From the NCBI RefSeq assembly GCF_007559435.1, contig NZ_VMBP01000001.1, forward strand, positions 931,406 to 995,405: 64,000 bases of DNA, in the 5' to 3' direction. Source of the stretch: Ancylobacter moscoviensis. GTDB lineage: Bacteria; Pseudomonadota; Alphaproteobacteria; Rhizobiales; Xanthobacteraceae. Below the pieces are notes generated by a model. The model did no database searches. It had not been told where the DNA came from and saw only the letters and a program-made list of their open reading frames with translations. This document shows positions 32,754 through 41,375 of the stretch, one piece after another (the stretch's first letter is position 1; every line of letters starts with the position of its first letter). A program made the position numbers and the translations under genes.

Positions 32754-35700
32754 ATGAGCACGCCCTTCTTCGCGGAGATGGTGGCCGCCTCCAACTTCTC
32801 CTTCCTGCGGGGTGCGTCCAAGGCAGAGTGTCTGGTGCTGCGGGCGCTGCTGCTCGGCCATGCCGGCATCGGCATTGCCGACCGCAACACCGTGGCCGGC
32901 GTGGTGCGCGCCTATGCGGCGCTGAAGGATATCGGCGCACGTTTTGCCAGCTTCTGGGCGGTGCCGAAGCAGGAGAGAAAGACGCCGAAAGAGGGTGAGG
33001 AGGACGAGGCCACCCGTCTCCTGCGCGAGTGGGCCGAGGCGGCGGCCGATGCCGGCCGTGGCCCGGAGCTGCCACCCTTCACCCTCGTGGTCGGCGCGCG
33101 CCTCGCCTTTGCCGACGGCACGCCGGACATCGTGGCCCATGCGCAGGACCGCGCGGGCTGGGGGCGGCTCTGCCGCCTGCTCACCGCCGGCAATCTGCGC
33201 GGCGCCAAGGGCGAGTGCATCCTGAGGCTCGACGATCTTCTCGCCGATGCCGGCGGTCTTTCGCTCATCCTCATCCCGCCAGATGAATTGCCGGCTAAAA
33301 ATATAATTGAGCTGAATGATGTTCTGACGCGGCTGCACGAGGCGGCGCCCGGCTCGCTCTGGCTCGGCGCCACCATGCGGCGCCGGGGGGACGACCGCCG
33401 CCGCCTCGCCTCCCTGAAGGCGCTGGCCGGAAAGGCCGGCGTGCCGCTGCTCGCCACCAATGACGTGCTCTACCATCATCCGGACGAACGGGATCTTCAG
33501 GACGTGCTCACCTGCATCCGCGAGGGCGTCACCATCGAGACGGCGGGGCGCCTGCTGGAAGCCAATGCCGAACGGCACCTGAAGGCCCCGGAGGAGATGG
33601 TCCGCCTGTTCCGCGATGCGCCGGAGGCGGTGGAGGAGACGGCGGCCTATCTCGCCCGCATCGATTTCTCGCTGGGCGAGCTGAAATACGAATATCCCGA
33701 GGAGCCGGTGCCGCCCGGCTACACGCCGCAGCGCCGGCTGGAGGAGCTGACCTGGCAGCGCGCGGCCATCCGCTATCCGGAGGGTGTCCCCGACAAGGTG
33801 GCGAGCCAGCTCAGGACCGAGCTCGCCCTTATCGACGAGCTGGGCTACGCCTCCTATTTCCTCACCATCCGCGACATCGTCGATTTCGCCGAACGCAACC
33901 GCATCCTCTGTCAGGGCCGCGGCTCGGCGGCCAATTCCGCGGTCTGCTACGTGCTCGGCATCACCGCCGTCGACCCCGCGACCAGCAATCTGCTGTTCTC
34001 ACGCTTCATCGCCCGTGAACGCAACGAGCCGCCTGATATCGACGTCGATTTCGAGCATGAGCGGCGCGAGGAGGTGATCCAGTACGTCTATGAACGCTAT
34101 GGCCGGCATCGCGCCGGCATCGTGGCGACGGTGATCTCCTATCGCCCGCGCAGCGCCTTCCGCGACGTCGGCAAGGTGCTCGGCCTCACCGAGGACGTCA
34201 CATCCCGCCTCGCCGGCACGGTATGGGGAAGCTGGGGCAGCGAGATCAAGGATAGCCAGACGCGCGAGGCGGGGCTCGATCCCGCCAACCCCACGGTCGC
34301 GCGGGCGGTGGGCTTCGCGGCGCGCCTGCTCGGCTTTCCGCGCCATCTCTCCCAGCATGTCGGCGGCTTCGTGCTGACCCAGAACCGGCTCGACGAGACC
34401 GTGCCCATCGGCAATGCGGCGATGAAGGACCGCACCTTCATCGAATGGGACAAGGACGACATCGACACGCTCGGCCTGCTCAAGGTCGACGTGCTGGCAC
34501 TCGGCATGCTCACCTGCATCCGCAAGTCGCTCGACCTGATGGAGGAGCACGAGGGAATCGACTGGGGGCTCGCCGAAATCCCGAAGGAGCAGGGCGATGT
34601 CTACGACATGCTCTGCCGCGGCGATTCCATCGGCGTGTTCCAGGTGGAGAGCCGGGCGCAGATGAACATGCTGCCGCGCCTGAGGCCGCGCGAGCTTTAC
34701 GACCTCGTTATCCAGGTGGCCATCGTCCGTCCCGGCCCGATCCAGGGCAACATGGTGCATCCCTATCTGCGCCGGCGCGAGGGCCGCGAGCCCGTCTCCT
34801 ATCCCTCGCCGAAGCCGCCCTACGATCCCGACGAACTGAAAGGCGTGCTCAAGCGTACCCTCGGCGTGCCGCTGTTCCAGGAACAGGCGATGCAGCTCGC
34901 CATGACGGCGGCGGAGTTTTCCGATGTGGAGGCCAACCAGCTCCGCCGCGCCATGGCGACCTTCCGCCACCTCGGCACCATCGGCCAGTTCCGCGACAAG
35001 CTGGTCAACGGCATGGCGGCGCGCGGCTATGAGCGCGCCTTCGCCGAACGCTGCTTCGAGCAGATCAAGGGCTTCGGCGAATACGGCTTCCCGGAGAGCC
35101 ATGCCGCCTCCTTCGCCAAGCTGGTCTACATCTCCGCCTTCATCAAATGCCGCTATCCCGCGGTCTTCGCGGCGGCGCTGCTGAACTCCCAGCCCATGGG
35201 CTTCTACGCTCCGGCGCAGATCGTGCGCGACGCGCGCGAGCATGGCGTCGAGGTGCGCGGCGCCGACGTCAACTACAGCGGCCACGACAACACGCTGGAG
35301 CGCGATGCGCCCGGCGTGCCGCTCGCCCTGCGCCTTGGCTTCCGGCAGATCGACGGCTTCAGCGCGGACTGGTCGGAGCGGCTCGCCGCGGCGCGGGCCG
35401 GCGGCTTCTTCGCCGATATCGAGACCCTCGCCCGCCGCTCCCGCCTGCCGGTGGCGGCCTTGCGCAAGCTGGCGGATGCCGATGCCTTCCGCTCGATGGG
35501 GCTCGACCGGCGCGCGGCGGCATGGGCGGTGCGGCGGTTGCCGAACGACGAGCCGCTGCCGCTCTTCGCGGCGGCGGATGCGCGCGAGCTTGGAGAGGAT
35601 ACCGATGCGGCGCTGCCGCTCATGCCGCTGCCCGAGCAGATCGCGGTCGATTACCAGACGACGCGGCTGTCGCTGAAGGGCCATCCCATGGGCATGCTGC

Positions 35701-36176
35701 GGGCGGTCTTCGCCGCCGAGGGCATCGCCTCGAGCGCCGATGTCGCGAGATTGCGCGACGGGGCCTATGTGCGCACGGCCGGCGTGGTGCTGGTGCGCCA
35801 GCGGCCGGGCAAGGGCAACGCCATCTTCATGACGCTGGAGGACGAGGCCGGGATCGTCAACGTGCTGCTGTGGACCCGCCAGTTCGAGCGCTACCGGGCG
35901 CAGGTGATGGGCGCGCGTCTCGTCGTGGTGGAGGGGCGGGTGCAGAAGAGCAGGGAAGGCATCGTGCATGTGATGGGCGAGCGGGTGCATGACCGCACGT
36001 CCGAGCTTTCCCGCCTGTTCGACGGGTCGGCCCGTCATCTTTCCCCGTCGCACGAGCCGGCCCCGGACGGGCGCGAGAGGCCGCCGGCCGAGGGCCATAT
36101 GCTGGCGGGCCGCCGATCCGGCCATGGCCATCCGCGGCAGGTGCGGATCCTGCCGAAGTCCCGCGACTTTCACTGA
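32754..36176 (+). CDS. dnaE2: Error-prone DNA polymerase DnaE2
   Basis: 1,140 residues, a C-family polymerase alpha subunit of the DnaE2 type. The N-terminal PHP domain ('SNFSFLRGASKAECLV') lacks the usual leading histidines. The palm contains 'GRGSAANSAVCY' and the catalytic 'DIDVDFEHERREE'. Later come 'GDSIGVFQVESRAQMNML', the fingers and a C-terminal OB-fold region ('VRTAGVVLVRQRPGKGNA'). It copies past lesions in the ImuAB complex. The ATG at 32754 follows GGAG; a GTG at 32739 is less likely. It is third in the SOS cassette but separated from imuB by 154 bp containing the repeat. A short AT-rich stretch with rare codons lies at 33288-33312. Confidence 0.96.
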   Translation: MSTPFFAEMVAASNFSFLRGASKAECLVLRALLLGHAGIGIADRNTVAGVVRAYAALKDIGARFASFWAVPKQERKTPKEGEEDEATRLLREWAEAAADAGRGPELPPFTLVVGARLAFADGTPDIVAHAQDRAGWGRLCRLLTAGNLRGAKGECILRLDDLLADAGGLSLILIPPDELPAKNIIELNDVLTRLHEAAPGSLWLGATMRRRGDDRRRLASLKALAGKAGVPLLATNDVLYHHPDERDLQDVLTCIREGVTIETAGRLLEANAERHLKAPEEMVRLFRDAPEAVEETAAYLARIDFSLGELKYEYPEEPVPPGYTPQRRLEELTWQRAAIRYPEGVPDKVASQLRTELALIDELGYASYFLTIRDIVDFAERNRILCQGRGSAANSAVCYVLGITAVDPATSNLLFSRFIARERNEPPDIDVDFEHERREEVIQYVYERYGRHRAGIVATVISYRPRSAFRDVGKVLGLTEDVTSRLAGTVWGSWGSEIKDSQTREAGLDPANPTVARAVGFAARLLGFPRHLSQHVGGFVLTQNRLDETVPIGNAAMKDRTFIEWDKDDIDTLGLLKVDVLALGMLTCIRKSLDLMEEHEGIDWGLAEIPKEQGDVYDMLCRGDSIGVFQVESRAQMNMLPRLRPRELYDLVIQVAIVRPGPIQGNMVHPYLRRREGREPVSYPSPKPPYDPDELKGVLKRTLGVPLFQEQAMQLAMTAAEFSDVEANQLRRAMATFRHLGTIGQFRDKLVNGMAARGYERAFAERCFEQIKGFGEYGFPESHAASFAKLVYISAFIKCRYPAVFAAALLNSQPMGFYAPAQIVRDAREHGVEVRGADVNYSGHDNTLERDAPGVPLALRLGFRQIDGFSADWSERLAAARAGGFFADIETLARRSRLPVAALRKLADADAFRSMGLDRRAAAWAVRRLPNDEPLPLFAAADARELGEDTDAALPLMPLPEQIAVDYQTTRLSLKGHPMGMLRAVFAAEGIASSADVARLRDGAYVRTAGVVLVRQRPGKGNAIFMTLEDEAGIVNVLLWTRQFERYRAQVMGARLVVVEGRVQKSREGIVHVMGERVHDRTSELSRLFDGSARHLSPSHEPAPDGRERPPAEGHMLAGRRSGHGHPRQVRILPKSRDFH

Positions 36177-36285
36177 GGAGCGACGGCGGGCCGTCGGCCT
36201 GTCGCGGGCGGACGGATTGATGCTAGACCGGCGTGGAAAGGCGCCCCGGATGGCGCCCACGCCAGAAAACGACGAGGAGACTTCC

Positions 36286-36561
36286 ATGGCCGGCCGGTTC
36301 GACGATTGGGAGAAGGACGACAAGGGCCATCTGAAGGTATGGCCGATGCTGGCTTTCACCACCGCCCTGTTCGGTACCGAGAAGGTGGGCCTGCGCATCG
36401 AGATCGGCACCGAGCAGCCGAAGCCGGGCGAGCCGGTGCCCGCGCTTCAGCTCGTGCTCGATCCCGCCCAGGTGCGCCAGCTCGCCGAAGCGCTGGCCGA
36501 AGCGGAGGCGCGGCTCGCCGACGCCCGCTTCACCACGCACGCCACTCCCGGCCGGGGCTGA
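36286..36561 (+). CDS. Small hypothetical protein
   Basis: 91 residues. A central 'LKVWPMLAFTTALFGTEKVG' region, which may be amphipathic rather than membrane-spanning, is followed by a helical C-terminus rich in Ala and Glu ('AQVRQLAEALAEAEARLAD'). I do not recognise a family. The ATG at 36286 has GAGGAG upstream. It lies 109 bp after dnaE2 and is followed within 2 bp by the ClbS/DfsB gene, so those two are probably co-translated. Confidence 0.6.
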   Translation: MAGRFDDWEKDDKGHLKVWPMLAFTTALFGTEKVGLRIEIGTEQPKPGEPVPALQLVLDPAQVRQLAEALAEAEARLADARFTTHATPGRG

Positions 36562-36563
36562 CC

Positions 36564-37076
36564 TTGGCGGTTCCGGACAGCAAGCAGGCCCTGCTGGCGG
36601 AGCTCGCGCGTAGCTACGCCGCGCTGGAGAAGGAACTGGCGACGGTGCCGCCCGAGCTCTTCGGGGAGAAGACGCTGGAGGGGCATGCCAAGGGCGAGGT
36701 CATGAGCGCGCATGACCTCGTGGCCTATCTCATCGGCTGGAACGAGCTGGTGCTCAAATGGCATGCCCGGCGCGAGGCCGGCGAGGAGCCGGATTTCCCC
36801 GACACCGGCTTCGGGTGGAACGAGCTCGGCCGGCTCGCCGCCAGGTTCTACCGGGACTATGAAATGCTCGCCGTGCCGGAGCTTCTGGCGCGCCTGTCCG
36901 AGGCGAAGGCGCGGATCGTGCGGCTGGTCGAGCGCCAGGACGCCGCCGCCCTCTACGGCGCGCCCTGGTATAGGCGGTACACGATGGGCCGGATGATCCA
37001 GCTCAACACGTCCTCGCCCTATATCAATGCGCGCGGACGCCTGCGGAAATGGAAGAAGGCGAGGGGCCTCGCCTGA
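36564..37076 (+). CDS. ClbS/DfsB family four-helix bundle protein
   Basis: 170 residues, opening 'AVPDSKQALLAELARSYAAL', with 'SAHDLVAYLIGWNELVLKWH' and the C-terminal 'NTSSPYINARGRLRKWKK', the pattern of ClbS/DfsB (DinB-like fold) proteins. ClbS itself protects against colibactin, while most relatives have no known role. I place the start at the TTG at 36564 because this gives the family's usual N-terminus; no ATG is available nearby. It lies directly after the small hypothetical gene. Confidence 0.8.
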   Translation: MAVPDSKQALLAELARSYAALEKELATVPPELFGEKTLEGHAKGEVMSAHDLVAYLIGWNELVLKWHARREAGEEPDFPDTGFGWNELGRLAARFYRDYEMLAVPELLARLSEAKARIVRLVERQDAAALYGAPWYRRYTMGRMIQLNTSSPYINARGRLRKWKKARGLA

Positions 37077-37115
37077 ACGCGCGCGCAGATCGCGTCTTTG
37101 CCAGAGACGAGGTCT

Positions 37116-38450
37116 TCACGCCGCCAGGAACTGCGCGTCCGCCTGATCGAGGCGGCGGCGGATCTGGGTGACGAGGAGCTGGTCGTCCGGCGCGCAGTTC
37201 TCGTAGGTCAGCCGCTCGCCGGCCTTGATCGGCTTCAGCACCCGCGCCCTCTCGGCGATGCCGAGCGGCAGGGCGAAGCTGTCGCGCGCGTCGCGCCATC
37301 CCATGGTGTAGCCGCGATAATCGTATTCGCCGATCTTGCCGAGCACGTCGCCGGGCTTCAGGTCGCGCTTGGCGACCGCCGTGCACTCGGCCACCGGATG
37401 GTCCAGCACCTCCATGTCGGGCGTGCCGTGCAGCACGGCCCGCACCGCCGAGAGCGGCACTTCCAGGCTGGTGAGGTGATAGGGGCGGATCAGCGCGAAA
37501 CAGGGGCCGGGGCCGACCTTGAGGTCGGTCATGCGCTCCATCACCCGCGGATGGCGCGGCTTGACGATGCAGAACACGCCCGGCGCCACGCCCTTGCCGA
37601 GGGTGAAGTCCACCACGCCCGAGCGCGAGAGGATGCCGCCATCCTCCTTGGTGCAGAGCACCTGCGCCAGCACGTCCCGGTCGGCGTGCGGCCCGTGCAT
37701 GCCCGGCACGTCCGGCACGAGGCCGGTGGCGTTGGCGAGCGCGGTCATCTCCACCATGGTCTTGGAGCCGTCGACGAACTCGACCAGCATGCGCGGGTTC
37801 ATGTTGCGCGCCTTCGCCTCCTCGGCGAATTCGTCGGGCACGGCGTCCGGCTTGAAGGCGTTGTTCTTCGCCTTGCCGGCGCAGACGATCTCGAAGCCGA
37901 GGGACTGGGCGAAGCCGATCAGCTCGACCGTGGCGGCCGGCTCGTCGCCGGCGGCGCCGGTCAGCACCACGCCGGCCTTGCGCGCTTCCTGCTTGAGGAA
38001 GCGGCCGATGGTGATGTCGGCCTCGACGCTGAGCAGCACCACATGCTTGCCGTTGTGGATCGCTTCCAGCGATACCAGCGTGCCGATGTTCGGGCTGCCG
38101 GTGGCGTCGATCACCACGTCGATATGCCCGGCGGCGCACATGGCGCGGTAATCGTCGGTGATGACGAACTGTCCGGCCTCGATGGCGCGGTCGATCTGGC
38201 TGCTGGAGGCGGCGGAGATGATGTCCTCGCGCCGGTGGCCGGCCATCAGCGCGGCGTCGATGGCGACCTGCGCGTTGAGCTCGGTGACGGCGCCGATGCG
38301 CACGCCCGGCATCAGCGCGGCCTGCACGATGAGGTCGGTGCCCATCTGGCCGGCGCCGGCGAGCCCGATCGTCACCGGCCCGTGCTTCGCGGTCCACTCT
38401 TCCAGTTCGGCGGCGATACCCGTCCGCACGATCCCGCTTGCACCGAGCAT
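37116..38450 (-). CDS. NAD(P)-dependent oxidoreductase with C-terminal SAF domain
   Basis: 444 residues. A Rossmann fold opens with 'VTIGLAGAGQMGTDLIVQA', resembling homoserine dehydrogenase and Gfo/Idh/MocA proteins. The middle part contains 'GKAKNNAFKPDAVP', and the C-terminus has an SAF-like segment ('VAKRDLKPGDVLGKIGEYDYRG'). Relatives take part in catabolism of unusual sugars, polyols and branched aldonates. The gene lies 125 bp downstream of a SorC-type sugar-sensing regulator on the same strand, which supports a sugar-derived substrate. I cannot name the substrate. Confidence 0.78.
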   Translation of the reverse strand: MLGASGIVRTGIAAELEEWTAKHGPVTIGLAGAGQMGTDLIVQAALMPGVRIGAVTELNAQVAIDAALMAGHRREDIISAASSSQIDRAIEAGQFVITDDYRAMCAAGHIDVVIDATGSPNIGTLVSLEAIHNGKHVVLLSVEADITIGRFLKQEARKAGVVLTGAAGDEPAATVELIGFAQSLGFEIVCAGKAKNNAFKPDAVPDEFAEEAKARNMNPRMLVEFVDGSKTMVEMTALANATGLVPDVPGMHGPHADRDVLAQVLCTKEDGGILSRSGVVDFTLGKGVAPGVFCIVKPRHPRVMERMTDLKVGPGPCFALIRPYHLTSLEVPLSAVRAVLHGTPDMEVLDHPVAECTAVAKRDLKPGDVLGKIGEYDYRGYTMGWRDARDSFALPLGIAERARVLKPIKAGERLTYENCAPDDQLLVTQIRRRLDQADAQFLAA

Positions 38451-38575
38451 ACGCTCAACCCTTCCTTGAAGCCCTCGCGCCCGCGCGTCCCGGCGCAGGT
38501 GTCATCCTGTCTTCGGTACTCGACATTTGTTCCAAGGCAAATAGCGCCGCGCCGATCCGTCCCGTCCTTCCGCCG

Positions 38576-39598
38576 TCAATAGACGGCGCCGACCGCTTCC
38601 AGAACGGCGGCGGCGGTGATCTCGTCGGTGATGAAGACGGTCGGGCGCAGCATGCGCAGCGCGGCGACCACGGCCTTGCTCTTGCCCGGTCCGCCGGAGG
38701 TGAGGATGCGCTCGGGCGTGGCCTGCAGCGTCTCGATCGGGATCGACATGACGCGGGTGTTGATCGGGTGGTCGACCGGCCGTCCCTCGCTGTCGATGAA
38801 ATTGTAGACCACGTCGCCCACCGCGCCGGCGGCGATGAGCGAGGCCCAGTCGGCATCGGAGAAGAAGCCGAAGCGCAGCGAGGTGCTCTCCTCGTCCATC
38901 GCGCCGACGCTGAGCACCACGGCATCCATCTCGCGGGCGAGATTGTAGACCGTGCCGAGGCCGCAGCGCTCGATCAGCGCCTTCTTGGTCTCGATGCTGT
39001 CGACGATGGCCGGGGCGGCGATCAGGTGGCAGTCGGCCTGGAACAGGCGGGAGAGCTGCCAGGCGAATTCCGACGGATTGTACTGCTTGGCCTTGGTGAT
39101 GCCGCCCAGCAGCGAGATGACGGAGAGGTTGGAGACCGTCTTCTCGTCGATGAAGCCCAGCGCCCGCATAAGCGTGCGGCCCCAGCCGAAGCCGATCTTC
39201 ATGTCGGAGCGGATGAAGTCGGAGATGAACTGCCCGGTCGCCGCGCCGATGGCGCTGGTGGGATCGGCGAGCGGCCCGGAAAGCGGGGTCACCACCGCCT
39301 CGCGCAGGCCGAAGGCCTTCTGCAGGCCCATCTCCAGCCGCGGCAGCTCGGCGATCTCGCGGCTGAGGGAGATCTTCACCTCGTTGAGCTGGCGGGCGTC
39401 GGCGAGCAGGCGGACCACGGTCACGCGGCCGATGTCCAGCGCCTCGGCGATGGCGCTCTGCGTCATCCCCTCGACATAGTACATCCAGGCCGCGCGCAGC
39501 CGCAGCCGCGCTGAGCGCCGGCCCGTCGGGCTCAGATCGGCGAGCGATTCCGGCTCGCTCAGGCCGTTCGGCCTGGTCGTGGCGGCTCCTCCCGACAT
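38576..39598 (-). CDS. SorC/DeoR-type sugar-binding transcriptional regulator
   Basis: 340 residues. An N-terminal helix-turn-helix ('AWMYYVEGMTQSAIAEALDI') is followed by a sugar-isomerase-like effector domain ('DMKIGFGWGRTLMRAL', 'LSVISLLGGITKAKQY', 'VGAMDEESTSLRFGF', and 'ILTSGGPGKSKAVVAALR' near the end). Such regulators bind sugar phosphates and control nearby catabolic genes. The ATG at 39598 gives the expected length; the longer frame upstream is not coding. The likely target is the SAF-domain oxidoreductase gene downstream. Confidence 0.88.
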   Translation of the reverse strand: MSGGAATTRPNGLSEPESLADLSPTGRRSARLRLRAAWMYYVEGMTQSAIAEALDIGRVTVVRLLADARQLNEVKISLSREIAELPRLEMGLQKAFGLREAVVTPLSGPLADPTSAIGAATGQFISDFIRSDMKIGFGWGRTLMRALGFIDEKTVSNLSVISLLGGITKAKQYNPSEFAWQLSRLFQADCHLIAAPAIVDSIETKKALIERCGLGTVYNLAREMDAVVLSVGAMDEESTSLRFGFFSDADWASLIAAGAVGDVVYNFIDSEGRPVDHPINTRVMSIPIETLQATPERILTSGGPGKSKAVVAALRMLRPTVFITDEITAAAVLEAVGAVY

Positions 39599-39790
39599 CG
39601 CTACCTCAACCCCCCGCGAATGACGCGCTCGCGCTGCTATAGAGGAGCAGGCGTCATCTTCAAATAGCGCGGCGGTCCGCTGACCACCTGCGCGAGCGTC
39701 CACAATGCCCCCGAAGCTTACGCAAAAACCCGCTTGTCGTCGCGTCATGCCGGGGGCACGCTGGAAAGCCTAGACACTTTCGGTCCCGGC

Positions 39791-40240
39791 ATGTCCAGCA
39801 CAGACGACACATTGAAGCTCGAGGATTTTCTCTGCTTCGCGGTCTATTCGGCCAACCACGCCTTCAATCGCGTCTACAAGCCGATGCTGGACCGGCTGGG
39901 GCTGACCTATCCGCAATATGTGGCCATGGTGACGCTCTGGGCCGAGGACGGGCTGACCGTCGGCCAGATCGGCGACCGGGTGCTGCTGGAGACCAACACC
40001 CTCACTCCGCTGCTCAAGCGGCTGGAAAGCGCCGGGCTGGTGCGCCGGGTGCGCGACGCCGCCGACGAGCGGCAGGTGCGCATCCACCTGACCGAGAAGG
40101 GCCGGGCGCTGCGCCATGAGGCGGAGCGCATTCCCCGCGAGATGGGAATGTGCCTCGAGCGCGACCCCGCCGCGCTCGGCGCCCTCACCGACGAGCTGAC
40201 GCGCGTGCGCGACAAGCTGCTCTCGCGCCTCAAGCCGTAG
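39791..40240 (+). CDS. MarR family regulator, two-cysteine OhrR-like
   Basis: 149 residues. 'LCFAVYSANHAFNRVYKPML' and 'LGLTYPQYVAMVTLW' match OhrR, the organic hydroperoxide sensor. The reactive cysteine is Cys15 and a second is Cys121 in 'GMCLERDP', spaced nearly as Cys22 and Cys127 in Xanthomonas OhrR, so disulfide sensing is likely. The wing has 'RDAADERQVRIHLTEKG'. No ohr gene is adjacent in this window. The ATG at 39791 is used. Its 3' end overlaps the convergent LysR gene by 11 bp. Confidence 0.85.
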   Translation: MSSTDDTLKLEDFLCFAVYSANHAFNRVYKPMLDRLGLTYPQYVAMVTLWAEDGLTVGQIGDRVLLETNTLTPLLKRLESAGLVRRVRDAADERQVRIHLTEKGRALRHEAERIPREMGMCLERDPAALGALTDELTRVRDKLLSRLKP

Positions 40241-41183
40241 CCGGACTGGCTTCCGCCACCTCTTCCTGCAGGCCGATCTGCCCTTCGATGAGGCGGCGGT
40301 GGCGGCCGATCTCGCCCGCGAGGAAATCGAGGAAGGCGCGCACGCGCGGCGAATGGCGCAGGTCCGGGTGGGTCAGCAGCCACAGATCGGCCGCGTAGTC
40401 GTCGTCCGGCGTGCCGAGGCGTACCAGCGACGGACGGGCGTCGCCGATCAGGCAGGGCAGGTGGCCGATGCCGATGCCGGCTTCCACCGCCTCCGCGAGG
40501 CCGAGCACCGAGTTGATCTTGTAGGCGACCCGCTCGGGCGACACGTTCTCCTGCACGAACTTCACCGCCTTCAGCGCGCCGAGGCTGTCGCCGAGCGATA
40601 CCCAGTTCCGGCTGTCGAGCTGTTCCGGCGAGATGCTGCCCGGCTCGGGGAAATCGGCGGCGCGCCCGTAGAGCGCCCAGGCGATGCGCGCGACACGCCG
40701 GCCGACGAGGTTCTCCGGCGGATGATCGGTGGCGCGCACCGCCACGTCGGCATCGCGCTTGGACAGGTTCAGCGCCTGGTTGCTCAGCACGATGTCGAGC
40801 CGCACCTCGGGGTAGCGCTGGCGGAACGTCGCGAGCATCGGCATCAGCAGATGGATGAGCAGCGAATCCGGCGTGGTCACGCGCAGCTCGCCCGACGGCG
40901 CGGGCTCGCGGCCGGCGAGCTTGCGGCCGACGGCGGTGATCTCCTCGTCGAGCCGGTTGGCCAGGGCGACCATCTCCTCGCCGGCGGGCGTGAGCGCATA
41001 GCCGGTGCGGTGGCGCTCGAACAGCAGCGTGCCGAGCTGTTCCTCGATCTGCTTGAGCCGGCGGAACACCGTGGAGTGGTTCACCCCCATCGCCGCCGCC
41101 GCCGCCGGCAGCCCCTTGGCGTCCGCCACCGCCTTGATCAGGCGGAAATCGTCCCAGGCGAGATTCTTGAAAGGCTCGGCCAT
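40230..41183 (-). CDS. LysR family transcriptional regulator
   Basis: 317 residues. The winged helix ('RLIKAVADAKGLPAAAAAMG', 'HSTVFRRLKQIEEQLGTLLF') is followed by a periplasmic-binding-protein-like effector domain from about residue 90. The ATG at 41183 has GGGGGAG upstream. It is divergent from the MhqO/MhqD-like pair with a clear dyad between (41277-41292), the usual layout for a LysR regulator controlling the opposite operon. Confidence 0.9.
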   Translation of the reverse strand: MAEPFKNLAWDDFRLIKAVADAKGLPAAAAAMGVNHSTVFRRLKQIEEQLGTLLFERHRTGYALTPAGEEMVALANRLDEEITAVGRKLAGREPAPSGELRVTTPDSLLIHLLMPMLATFRQRYPEVRLDIVLSNQALNLSKRDADVAVRATDHPPENLVGRRVARIAWALYGRAADFPEPGSISPEQLDSRNWVSLGDSLGALKAVKFVQENVSPERVAYKINSVLGLAEAVEAGIGIGHLPCLIGDARPSLVRLGTPDDDYAADLWLLTHPDLRHSPRVRAFLDFLAGEIGRHRRLIEGQIGLQEEVAEASPATA

Positions 41184-41276
41184 GCTGCTCCCCCGAGTCG
41201 ATGCGGCTCTTAAGTCATTGCAAGACAAATCGATTTCTCTCGCATTGACGCCGGGGACGATAACAGCAGAAGTGCC

Positions 41277-41292
41277 ATTGCGTCAACGCAAT
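41277..41292 (+). promoter_or_regulatory. Probable LysR operator
   Basis: ATTGCGT-CA-ACGCAAT is a perfect 7-bp-arm dyad that contains the LysR-type T-N11-A pattern. It lies between the LysR gene and the divergent dioxygenase gene, 84 bp before the dioxygenase ATG. A related half site, GCATTGACGC, is at 41252-41261. Confidence 0.5.
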
Positions 41293-41375
41293 CGAAGATG
41301 CATGGCATTGCGCCGCTGCCGGGCTATTTCTTGTCCCAAGAGAGCGCGAGGTCGCGCTCGGACGAGGGCAAGATC

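Noticed and set aside
33999..36410. An 803-codon minus-strand frame opposite dnaE2
   Set aside because: It is antisense to the polymerase core with all catalytic motifs on the plus strand, and has no domain of its own.
37098..38582. A 494-codon plus-strand frame opposite the SAF-domain oxidoreductase
   Set aside because: The minus-strand gene has a Rossmann motif and fits its family; the plus frame gives only His/Arg/Gly/Ala-rich sequence.
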